A stretch of 52,598 bases of DNA from Acidimicrobiia bacterium. Lineage in GTDB: Bacteria > Actinomycetota > Acidimicrobiia > Acidimicrobiales > Poriferisodalaceae. Shown piece by piece: positions 19,944 to 25,835 of this stretch. A model generated the notes under the pieces. It saw only the letters and a list, made by a program, of their open reading frames with translations. It was not told the origin of the DNA and made no database searches. The DNA is taken from positions 1-52,598 of the forward strand of contig JAJEBN010000004.1 of assembly GCA_022822525.1 (NCBI GenBank). The letters run 5' to 3'. The stretch's first letter is position 1, and each line of letters starts with the position of its first letter. Both the position numbers and the translations under genes were made by a program.

Positions 19944-20837
19944 GTGAGCGACCAGCCCCCCAGCGAGACCCCGGCAAGTGTTGCTGAGCTGCAGGAACAG
20001 CTGCGGTCGGCCGGCTACCTCGCCAGCCGCGGGCTGGCCACTGCGACACTCATCGGCATGCGACTGGGTCGGCCGATCCTGCTCGAAGGCGAAGTCGGCG
20101 TCGGCAAGACCGAGATGGCCAAGTGCCTCGCGCAGATCGGCGGGCGGCAGCTCATCCGCCTGCAGTGCTACGAGGGAATCGACACCTACCAGGCGCTGTA
20201 CGAGTGGGACTACGCACGCCAGATGCTGCACGTCAGGGCGCTGTCGGAGAGCGAGCTGACCGACGCCGGAGCAGTCAGCGGCCTCTACGGCCCGGACTTT
20301 CTCATCGAGCGGCCGCTGCTGTCAGCCATCAGGGCCGGCAGCGATGCAGTGCTGCTCATCGACGAGATCGACCGTGCCGACGACGAGTTCGAAGCGTTCC
20401 TGCTGGAGCTGCTGTCGGACTTCCAGATCACGATTCCCGAGATCGGCACCATTGCAGCGTCCAGCCGACCGCTCGTCGTGCTGACCTCGAATCGCACGCG
20501 GGAACTGCACGACGCCCTCAAGCGGCGGTGCCTCTATCACTGGATCGGCTACCCCAGCTTCGACGAGGAGATCGAGATCGTGCGCCTGCGTGCGCCCGAT
20601 GCCGTCGAGACCCTCGCCCGCAAGGTCGTCGCCGCGGTGCAGCGCCTGCGCGGCATGGACTTGGCCAAGCCGCCGGGAATCGCCGAGACGCTGGACTGGG
20701 TGGATGCGCTTGGCGTGCTGGGCACCGACGACCTCGACGCACCGGCTGCAGCCGACACCATCGGCGCGGTCATCAAGGACCGTGACGACCTCGAGCTCGT
20801 CGAGACCGAGTTTGACCGGGTCGTTGCCGATGCCTGA
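19944..20837 (+). CDS. coxD: MoxR-type AAA ATPase, CoxD-like maturation factor
   Basis: The 297-residue ATPase has Walker A GEVGVGKT at residues 49-56 and Walker B VLLIDEID near residue 138, with sensor-like VVLTSNRTRELHDALKRRC after it. CoxD proteins of this type help assemble the copper-sulfur-molybdenum centre of aerobic CO dehydrogenase, working with a VWA partner. Here the VWA gene follows directly and the structural coxMSL genes lie 5-10 kb away on the opposite strand, which supports that role. The GTG at 19944 begins just before the conserved part. The stop sits inside one copy of a 46-base-offset repeat that separates it from the next gene. A general MoxR chaperone is the alternative. 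Confidence 0.85.
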   Translation: MSDQPPSETPASVAELQEQLRSAGYLASRGLATATLIGMRLGRPILLEGEVGVGKTEMAKCLAQIGGRQLIRLQCYEGIDTYQALYEWDYARQMLHVRALSESELTDAGAVSGLYGPDFLIERPLLSAIRAGSDAVLLIDEIDRADDEFEAFLLELLSDFQITIPEIGTIAASSRPLVVLTSNRTRELHDALKRRCLYHWIGYPSFDEEIEIVRLRAPDAVETLARKVVAAVQRLRGMDLAKPPGIAETLDWVDALGVLGTDDLDAPAAADTIGAVIKDRDDLELVETEFDRVVADA

Positions 20838-20886
20838 CACGGGCATCGAGCCCGACCTTGACTGGGTCGTCGCCGATGCCTGACAG
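20814..20886. repeat. Short tandem duplication across the coxD-coxE junction
   Basis: About 27 bases at 20814-20840 recur at 20860-20886 with two mismatches among the first 26 bases: GACCGGGTCGTTGCCGATGC in the first copy reads GACTGGGTCGTCGCCGATGC in the second, and both continue TGACA. The offset is 46 bases, not a multiple of three. Each copy holds the overlapping ATGCCTGA in which an upstream stop and a downstream start are fused. Confidence 0.85.
20830..20883 (+). other. 17-codon mini-ORF created by the junction duplication
   Basis: The ATG that overlaps the end of the coxD-like gene opens a frame of 17 codons (MPDTGIEPDLDWVVADA) that ends at 20883, in the second repeat copy, eight bases into the next gene's start region. 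It begins with the same three residues as the CoxE-like protein and ends with the same VVADA as the CoxD-like protein. It is probably a by-product that may relay ribosomes from one cistron to the next, and is unlikely to have a protein function. Confidence 0.4.
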
Positions 20887-22012
20887 CGAACCCCCCGAGA
20901 TCGTCGAGCGGCTCGTCGGATTCGGCCATGCACTGCGAGACGAAGGCCTGCCGGCGGGCGCCGACGATGTCCTCATGTTCTGCTCCGCGGTCGCAGAGCT
21001 CACCCCCAGCGACCTCGAAGACGTCTACTGGAGCGGCCGCACGACGCTGGTGCATCGGCGGGACCACCTCCCGCTCTACGACGAGGTGTTCCGCCGGTAC
21101 TTCCTGGGGCACGCTCCCCCGCCAGGTGCGGAGCCTTTCGCCGCCGAGCCGGTCTCGCAAGGTCTCAGCAGCACGCTGAATGTGCCCGACAGCGAGCCCG
21201 GCGCCGAGGCGGGCGACGACCGGCCGATGGTGCTCGGTCGGCAGGCCTCCGGGGTCGAGATCCGGCGCGACAAGCGCTTCACCGAGTGCACGTCCGCAGA
21301 GCTGGCGGCTCTGCGCCGCATCATGGCGCAGGTCCGGCTCGAACCGCCACTCCGTCGTACCCGACGCCGCCGTGCCGACCCCTCAGGGGCGCGCCTCGAC
21401 ATCCGCCGCATGGCCCGCGACGCCATGCGGCTCAGCCACGCCGCGCCGGCGCTGCACCGCCTGAGCAGGACCGAGCGAGCGCGCCCGCTGGTGCTGATCC
21501 TCGATGTCTCAGGGTCGATGGCCGATCACTCACGCAACCTGCTGCAGTTCGCGTACTCGATGCGCCGGGCTGCCCAGAAGGTGGAGGTGTTCTGCTTCGG
21601 CACCCGGCTGACCCGCATCACGCCTGCGCTGGACCGTCGCAACCCCGACGACGCCATGAGGCTGGCCGCGGGCCGCGTCCTCGACTGGGACGGGGGCACC
21701 CAGATCGGCGCTTCTCTGGACACGTTCATCCGCCGGTGGGGCCGCAAGGGGCTCAGCCGCGGCGCCACCGTCGTCATCTGCTCCGACGGGCTCGACCGGG
21801 GCGCTCCTGCCGCCCTGGAGAGCGCTATGGAACGCCTGAGCCGGCTCTGTCACCGGGTCATCTGGATGAACCCGCTGGTCGGCGACCACGCGGACATCCC
21901 GCCCAGCACGCTCGGGATGATGGCCGCCGGTCCGTTCATCGACGATCTCGAATCGGGCCACGACCTTGCGAGCCTGGAGTCGTTTGCGGCCAGGCTGGCC
22001 CACGTCGGGTGA
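20876..22012 (+). CDS. coxE: VWA-domain protein, CoxE-like
   Basis: The 378-residue protein ends in a von Willebrand factor A domain with an intact metal site: LILDVSGSM (DxSxS) near residue 206, DGGTQIG with the conserved threonine, and VICSDGLDRG with the aspartate. The N-terminal half is helical and includes a basic linker (RRTRRRRADPSG). CoxE proteins pair with CoxD ATPases in CO dehydrogenase maturation, and the gene order here fits. The ATG at 20876 overlaps the stop of a mini-ORF, so translational coupling to the upstream gene is likely. It has no membrane span and should act in the cytoplasm. Confidence 0.86.
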   Translation: MPDSEPPEIVERLVGFGHALRDEGLPAGADDVLMFCSAVAELTPSDLEDVYWSGRTTLVHRRDHLPLYDEVFRRYFLGHAPPPGAEPFAAEPVSQGLSSTLNVPDSEPGAEAGDDRPMVLGRQASGVEIRRDKRFTECTSAELAALRRIMAQVRLEPPLRRTRRRRADPSGARLDIRRMARDAMRLSHAAPALHRLSRTERARPLVLILDVSGSMADHSRNLLQFAYSMRRAAQKVEVFCFGTRLTRITPALDRRNPDDAMRLAAGRVLDWDGGTQIGASLDTFIRRWGRKGLSRGATVVICSDGLDRGAPAALESAMERLSRLCHRVIWMNPLVGDHADIPPSTLGMMAAGPFIDDLESGHDLASLESFAARLAHVG

Positions 22013-22061
22013 TCGGGGTGCGATGGGTTCTGGGGCGATGGGTCTTGGAGAGGCGCGGACG

Positions 22062-22346
22062 ATGAGCCGGTGGAGCGTTTCCATCCAGGCCGAAGGCGAC
22101 CGCCCTGTCGAGCTGGACGAGGTGGTGGCGCTGGCCGACGCTGTGGCACCGCTCGACGGCATCGCTTCCGGCGTCGGTGCAATGGCTTACGGCGCCCAGA
22201 TCGTCGTGGAAGCCGAGAGTTCCGACCAGGCCGTCGAAGCGGCCATGACGGCGTTCGCTGCCGCCGTCGAGACGGCGGACCTCCCCGCCTGGCCGATGAC
22301 CCGCGCCGAAGTGATCGGCGAGGACGAGTTTGAGTTCGACGAGTGA
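22062..22346 (+). CDS. Small conserved-looking protein of unknown function
   Basis: The 94-residue protein reads MSRWSVSIQAEGDRPVELDE, then a helix, GVGAMAYGAQIVVEAESSDQ, a second helix and WPMTRAEVIGEDEFEFDE. The pattern of beta strand, helix, strand, helix, strand suggests a compact ferredoxin-like fold, but I know of no assigned role. A GGAGAGG ribosome site lies nine bases before the ATG at 22062. The frame is open upstream, but that part is Gly/Met-rich and unconvincing. It follows the coxE-like gene on the same strand after about 50 bases. Confidence 0.65.
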   Translation: MSRWSVSIQAEGDRPVELDEVVALADAVAPLDGIASGVGAMAYGAQIVVEAESSDQAVEAAMTAFAAAVETADLPAWPMTRAEVIGEDEFEFDE

Positions 22347-22384
22347 TACAGCCCCAATGACGCGGCCCAAATGATTCGACCCCG

Positions 22385-22852
22385 ATGATTCGACTCGGCT
22401 CGCTTGCCGGCTACCCCTTCGAGGGACCGCGGGTGCTGGGCGGGTGGACGCCACCCGCCGCCGCAGCCGTCTACGCAATCCTGTATCGGGCCGACCCCCA
22501 GAACCGCCCCCATGACTACGCCGTCATCGACGTGGACCACGCTGACAACCTGACCGAATCCGGGCTGCCCTTCAGCCACCCCCGCGCAAGATGCTGGGAG
22601 CAGCGGGTCGGCAACAAGTGGGACCTGCACATCTGCACCTACGAGGTGCCCGGCGGCCTTCGCTCGCACCGTGCTCAGATTGCCCGTGAGCTGATCGCCG
22701 TCTACCGGCCCGGCTGCGCGCCCGATCAGTACGACCAGAAGTGGGAAGACGAGTGGATCGGCAGCTATCGAGCGCCCACGGCCGGGCCGCTCACCACCAC
22801 CCGCGACCCGAGCGGCTCATCTGCTCAGCCCTCCGAAGACGACCCGGCCTGA
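22385..22852 (+). CDS. Uncharacterised 155-residue protein at the end of the coxDE-like arm
   Basis: I do not recognise a characterised family. The core is hydrophilic and rich in aromatic residues: VYAILYRADPQNRPHDYAVI, then a region with AHSGLPFSHPRA-like and CWEQRVGNKWDLHICTYEV elements, RAQIARELIAVYRPGC and YDQKWEDEWIGSY. The VYAILY strand followed later by a conserved tyrosine and arginine is faintly reminiscent of GIY-YIG nucleases, but the GIY and YIG signatures are absent, so I do not call it one. The start follows a short tandem repeat of ATGATTCGAC; the first copy hits a stop after five codons. It converges with the membrane-protein array, ten bases apart. Confidence 0.6.
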   Translation: MIRLGSLAGYPFEGPRVLGGWTPPAAAAVYAILYRADPQNRPHDYAVIDVDHADNLTESGLPFSHPRARCWEQRVGNKWDLHICTYEVPGGLRSHRAQIARELIAVYRPGCAPDQYDQKWEDEWIGSYRAPTAGPLTTTRDPSGSSAQPSEDDPA

Positions 22853-22862
22853 ACTCCGCCAG

Positions 22863-23225
22863 CTACTCGGGCTGGTAGCCGACGGCTTCGTGGAAGCGGC
22901 TGCGGCGCGTGCCCATGGCCGGCCGGGCCGACGAGGGCTCGCGCGGCTCGGGATCGGGCTCGTAGGTGGCACCGGCCACGATGCCCTCAGCCATGCCGTA
23001 CAGCAACGGCAGGGCTCCGGCGATGACGCCGCTGGTGTGGTTGATGCGTTCGACACCCGGCTCGACGGCTTCGGCGTCGGACTTGATCTTCCACACGAGC
23101 TGCGAGCACTCCTCGAGCAGCCCGGCGATGCGGGTGAGCTGGCTGCCCACCACGAATAGGTAGAACGCGAGACCGGCAATGAACAGCCCGATCAGGATGA
23201 CGGAAAGAACTACGAGCGTCGTCAT
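22863..23225 (-). CDS. Small single-span membrane protein 5 of the cox-linked array
   Basis: The 120-residue protein has one N-terminal hydrophobic span (LVVLSVILIGLFIAGLAFYL, about residues 4-27). A helical segment follows (RIAGLLEECSQLVWKIKSDA), then AGALPLLYGMAEGIVAG and a hydrophilic Pro/Glu/Arg-rich tail. It is the last and longest of five consecutive small membrane proteins. Its ATG overlaps the stop of the preceding one (ATGA). No enzymatic motif is visible. The overall plan resembles DUF948-type proteins, but I cannot assign it with confidence. Confidence 0.75.
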   Translation of the reverse strand: MTTLVVLSVILIGLFIAGLAFYLFVVGSQLTRIAGLLEECSQLVWKIKSDAEAVEPGVERINHTSGVIAGALPLLYGMAEGIVAGATYEPDPEPREPSSARPAMGTRRSRFHEAVGYQPE

Positions 23226-23512
23226 GAGCGCACCTTGTCAAGTACACGGCCCAAGAACAGGTGATGTTCGAGGCCTTCGGTGAGCACCGCATCGACCCCG
23301 TCGGCAGCCTCTGCGATCAGGGCAGTGTCAGCGGTGTTGGCGGCGGCCCGTTCGAGCGTGCCCTTGATGGTCTCCACGCGGCGCTCGATCGTGCGCACCA
23401 GCAGCACGAGCATGGTGAGCAGCACCACCACGGCCACGATCACAACGGCGCCACCGATGATGACCCCCCACCACAGGTTCTCTTGGGTGTCGGTGAGAGC
23501 CAGCAGATCCAT
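23222..23512 (-). CDS. Small single-span membrane protein 4 of the cox-linked array
   Basis: The 96-residue protein has a tryptophan-flanked span near residues 13-39 (LWWGVIIGGAVVIVAVVVLL), then a long amphipathic helix, RTIERRVETIKGTLERAAAN. That helix aligns with RSIGNRATEINAGLEHAVTN in protein 3, suggesting that the two arose by duplication. The Arg-rich end of the span predicts a cytoplasmic C-terminal helix. Its ribosome site (AGGAGG) is embedded in the last codons of protein 3, and the ATG comes one base after that stop. Confidence 0.75.
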   Translation of the reverse strand: MDLLALTDTQENLWWGVIIGGAVVIVAVVVLLTMLVLLVRTIERRVETIKGTLERAAANTADTALIAEAADGVDAVLTEGLEHHLFLGRVLDKVRS

Positions 23513-23513
23513 C

Positions 23514-23792
23514 TCAGCCTCCTAACCGGTTCCGGCCGCGCTTGAGGCCGTCGACGATCACCGATGCCGCTGCGATCGTCGTGTTCAGCTCCGACAGCGC
23601 CGCCGTGTTGGTGACGGCGTGTTCCAGTCCTGCGTTGATCTCGGTTGCTCGATTGCCGATCGAGCGGGCCAGCATCAGGATCGGCACCACCAGGGCGACC
23701 ACTGCGATCACCACGACGATGCCGATGACATAGCCGATCACCCATCCGGTGGTGGACCCGGCGTCCGAGCTTTGAGCGAGTACTTGCGCCAC
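23514..23792 (-). CDS. Small single-span membrane protein 3 of the cox-linked array
   Basis: The 92-residue protein has a short polar start, one hydrophobic span (about residues 17-42, VIGYVIGIVVVIAVVALVVP) and a helical tail that ends in a basic patch (GLKRGRNRLGG). The post-span helix matches that of protein 4. No cysteines or histidines are present that might bind a cofactor. It lies 13 bases after protein 2 in the same operon. Confidence 0.73.
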   Translation of the reverse strand: MAQVLAQSSDAGSTTGWVIGYVIGIVVVIAVVALVVPILMLARSIGNRATEINAGLEHAVTNTAALSELNTTIAAASVIVDGLKRGRNRLGG

Positions 23793-23805
23793 GGCGTGTC
23801 TCCCC

Positions 23806-24036
23806 TCAGATCGATTCGCAGAAGTCGTGGACCGGCATGAGCGTCGAGTTGACCGACGGCAGCACGGTCGGCACCGTCGAGGTCTGCTCGGCGATGACGT
23901 GAACGCCGCCGGCCAGTTGAGTGAGCGTGCGGTGCACCGCTGCCAGGTGCAGCACCACCCGGAGCAATCCGACGGCGGCCGCCAGGATGATCAGGCCGCC
24001 GATGATGACAGTGACCCAGGCAACAACAGGCATCAT
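23806..24036 (-). CDS. Small single-span membrane protein 2 of the cox-linked array
   Basis: The 76-residue protein has one N-terminal span (about residues 4-28, VAWVTVIIGGLIILAAAVGL) and a helix with RTLTQLAGGVHVIAEQTSTV. The motif LAGGVxxI followed by a polar Thr/Ser stretch also occurs in protein 1 (ILAGGVGIIGELDTTQDLLA), which suggests common descent. The C-terminus contains a single cysteine (HDFCESI). It starts eight bases after the stop of protein 1. Confidence 0.7.
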   Translation of the reverse strand: MMPVVAWVTVIIGGLIILAAAVGLLRVVLHLAAVHRTLTQLAGGVHVIAEQTSTVPTVLPSVNSTLMPVHDFCESI

Positions 24037-24044
24037 GTCCCCTT

Positions 24045-24296
24045 TCAGCCCAGGAGCTTTCCGACCGAGCCGGCGTAGCGGACCGCACCGTCCGCTACTT
24101 CGGTGATCGTCTCGTCAGTGGTCGCGAGCAAGTCCTGCGTGGTGTCGAGCTCGCCGATGATCCCCACGCCGCCGGCCAGGATGTCGTCGCTGGCCTTGCG
24201 AATGCGCTCGATTGCGGCGAGCACCCGGTTCAGCAGTGCGAGCGCGACGGGCACGACCACTACGAGCAGTATCAGGTTTCCAATCCACCAGAGCAC
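24045..24296 (-). CDS. Small single-span membrane protein 1 of the cox-linked array
   Basis: The 83-residue protein begins at a GTG preceded by a clear GAGGAGG ribosome site; the longer open frame upstream lies inside coxG in another frame and is rejected. It has a tryptophan-led span (LWWIGNLILLVVVVPVALAL), a basic helix (NRVLAAIERIRKASDDILAG) and a Thr/Asp-rich amphipathic helix. Positive charges after the span predict an outside N-terminus and a cytoplasmic tail. It is the first of the five array genes, ten bases downstream of coxG, so it is very probably in the same transcript. Confidence 0.75.
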   Translation of the reverse strand: MLWWIGNLILLVVVVPVALALLNRVLAAIERIRKASDDILAGGVGIIGELDTTQDLLATTDETITEVADGAVRYAGSVGKLLG

Positions 24297-24306
24297 AAGC
24301 GCCTCC

Positions 24307-24891
24307 TCAGACGGCCTCGGGTCGGTACGGAAGGGCGAGCCGGCGCACGACGCGGGCGAGGCCCATTCCCGCGGCACGCACACCGATGGCGAATCCGCCG
24401 GCGGCCTGCACCTGTTCGACTTGGTCGGGATCGCGGCCCTCCGCGAGCGCGGCGAGCCGGTTCTGAACGTTGGCGGCGAAGTCGCCCAGCAACACAGCCG
24501 TGATGTCGCCCACCAGGCCCCGGCCGTACTGTGCGGCCGGCCCGGAGAGCTGCAGATCCATGGCGACGTCCACCGCCGTGCCGCCAGCGGTGGGCGCGAG
24601 GCTCGCATCGAGCGAAAGCGTCGCCTGACCCCGTCCCTTGCGATCGGTGCCGCTGGCACTGACCGAGATCGTTCGGCCGTCCTCGTCACGGTGGGTGATC
24701 TCGGCGCTGCCGTCGAAGTCCAGCCTGATCGGTCCCAGACCGATCGACACCGTGCCGCCGTACCGGTCGTCGCCGAGATCAGTGCTCAGCTCAGTGCCGG
24801 GCAGGCATGCGGCCACCTGCGGGACATCGCCGAAGAAATCCCATACGGCCTCCGTCGGCTGTGTCACTTCGAACTGGTTGGTGATCTGCAT
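24307..24891 (-). CDS. coxG: CoxG-type SRPBCC protein
   Basis: The 194-residue protein is a CoxG homologue: an SRPBCC (Bet v1-like) domain beginning MQITNQFEVTQPTEAVWDFF, with DVPQVAACLPGTEL and GTVSIGLGPIRLDFDGSAEI, and ending in a helical tail with FAIGVRAAGMGLARVV. In known CO dehydrogenase systems CoxG is needed for membrane association and coupling of the enzyme to the respiratory chain. Its ATG overlaps the XdhC stop (TGATG), so it is translationally coupled. Unlike the truncated SRPBCC remnant at 16794, the fold is complete. Confidence 0.9.
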   Translation of the reverse strand: MQITNQFEVTQPTEAVWDFFGDVPQVAACLPGTELSTDLGDDRYGGTVSIGLGPIRLDFDGSAEITHRDEDGRTISVSASGTDRKGRGQATLSLDASLAPTAGGTAVDVAMDLQLSGPAAQYGRGLVGDITAVLLGDFAANVQNRLAALAEGRDPDQVEQVQAAGGFAIGVRAAGMGLARVVRRLALPYRPEAV

Positions 24892-25835
24892 CAAGCGACT
24901 CCCCGCTCGCGTGCGAAGGCTGTGCGGCACCCCGCACAGCAGAAGTAGACGACCTCGTCCCCGACTTGCAGCGACTGGGCGGCTGGATCGATCTGGACCG
25001 TCATGCCGCAGACGGGGTCGACGGCCAGCGACACCTCGGGCGGCTGCGCAGTGACCGGGGCAGCGAATGCCCCCTGGGCCCGCAGCTGCACCAGCTCGGC
25101 CAGGATCGACACGGCCACTTCTTTGTGTGTGGTGCTCCCGAGATCCAATCCGGCGGGCACCCGCAGCGAGGCCAGTTGGTCCTCCTGCACGCCTTGGGCT
25201 GCCAGCACCGAACGCACGGCTTCGCCCCGGCGGCTGGACGCAACGAGGCCCACATAGGCCGGAGCCGCCTTCAGCGCAGCCGCCAGCAGATCCTCGTCGC
25301 CGTGGCCCTGGGTGGCCACCACGACCATCGACTGGGGCGTGAGCAGTCCCTCGCTGAAATCGGGGCCGCTGACCTGCTCGACACGCCAGTCGAGTTCGTG
25401 TGCCAGCGAAGCCAGCGTTGCTGCCATCGGCGAGCTGCCGACGATCACCATGTGAGGTACGGCCACGACGGGCTCCAAGTAGATCTGCAGGGCACCTTCG
25501 CTCTGGCATGACATGGCGACGGCAGTGGTGCCGGGGAGCAGATCGCCGAATCGGTCGCTCGCTCCCAGCGCCAGCAGGCGCGGTGCCCCGGCTTCGAGCG
25601 TGGCGATGGCCTCGCGGATGAACGTCGGCTCGGCGCAGGCACCGCCGATCCAGCCGTACATCTCGCCCGACGCCGTGTAGATGGCGCGCGCACCCTGCTG
25701 GCCCGAGCTCGGTCCTTCGCGCCAGACCACTGTCGCCAGCACAAATGGCTCGCCGCTGCGTGCAAGTTCCACGGCACGCTCCAGCACGCCCCAGCCCTCG
25801 ACTGCCCCGCGCCCGACGAGATCGGTGCGGCTCAT
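24891..25835 (-). CDS. XdhC/CoxF-family maturation protein fused to a YHS domain
   Basis: The 314-residue protein is an XdhC/CoxI-type factor, which binds molybdenum cofactor and helps insert it into hydroxylases. Its N-terminal half shows FVLATVVWREGPSSGQQGAR and GWIGGACAEPTFIREA, and the second half has the Rossmann-like HMVIVGSSPMAATLASLAHE and YVGLVASSRRGEAVRSVL. From about residue 265 a YHS domain follows: VDPVCGMTV, then VVYFCCAGCRTAF, with the metal-binding cysteines. The start at 25835 overlaps the coxL stop (ATGA). The YHS domain may bind a metal used in cofactor assembly; this is inference. Confidence 0.9.
   Translation of the reverse strand: MSRTDLVGRGAVEGWGVLERAVELARSGEPFVLATVVWREGPSSGQQGARAIYTASGEMYGWIGGACAEPTFIREAIATLEAGAPRLLALGASDRFGDLLPGTTAVAMSCQSEGALQIYLEPVVAVPHMVIVGSSPMAATLASLAHELDWRVEQVSGPDFSEGLLTPQSMVVVATQGHGDEDLLAAALKAAPAYVGLVASSRRGEAVRSVLAAQGVQEDQLASLRVPAGLDLGSTTHKEVAVSILAELVQLRAQGAFAAPVTAQPPEVSLAVDPVCGMTVQIDPAAQSLQVGDEVVYFCCAGCRTAFARERGVA

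Noticed and set aside
22371..22394. Tandem ATGATTCGAC repeat as a mobile or regulatory element
   Set aside because: Only two short copies 14 bases apart; the first start hits a stop after five codons. It is probably replication slippage.
22385..22852. GIY-YIG nuclease call for the 155-residue protein
   Set aside because: Only a vague VYAILY strand is present; the GIY, YIG and catalytic arginine/glutamate arrangement is not.
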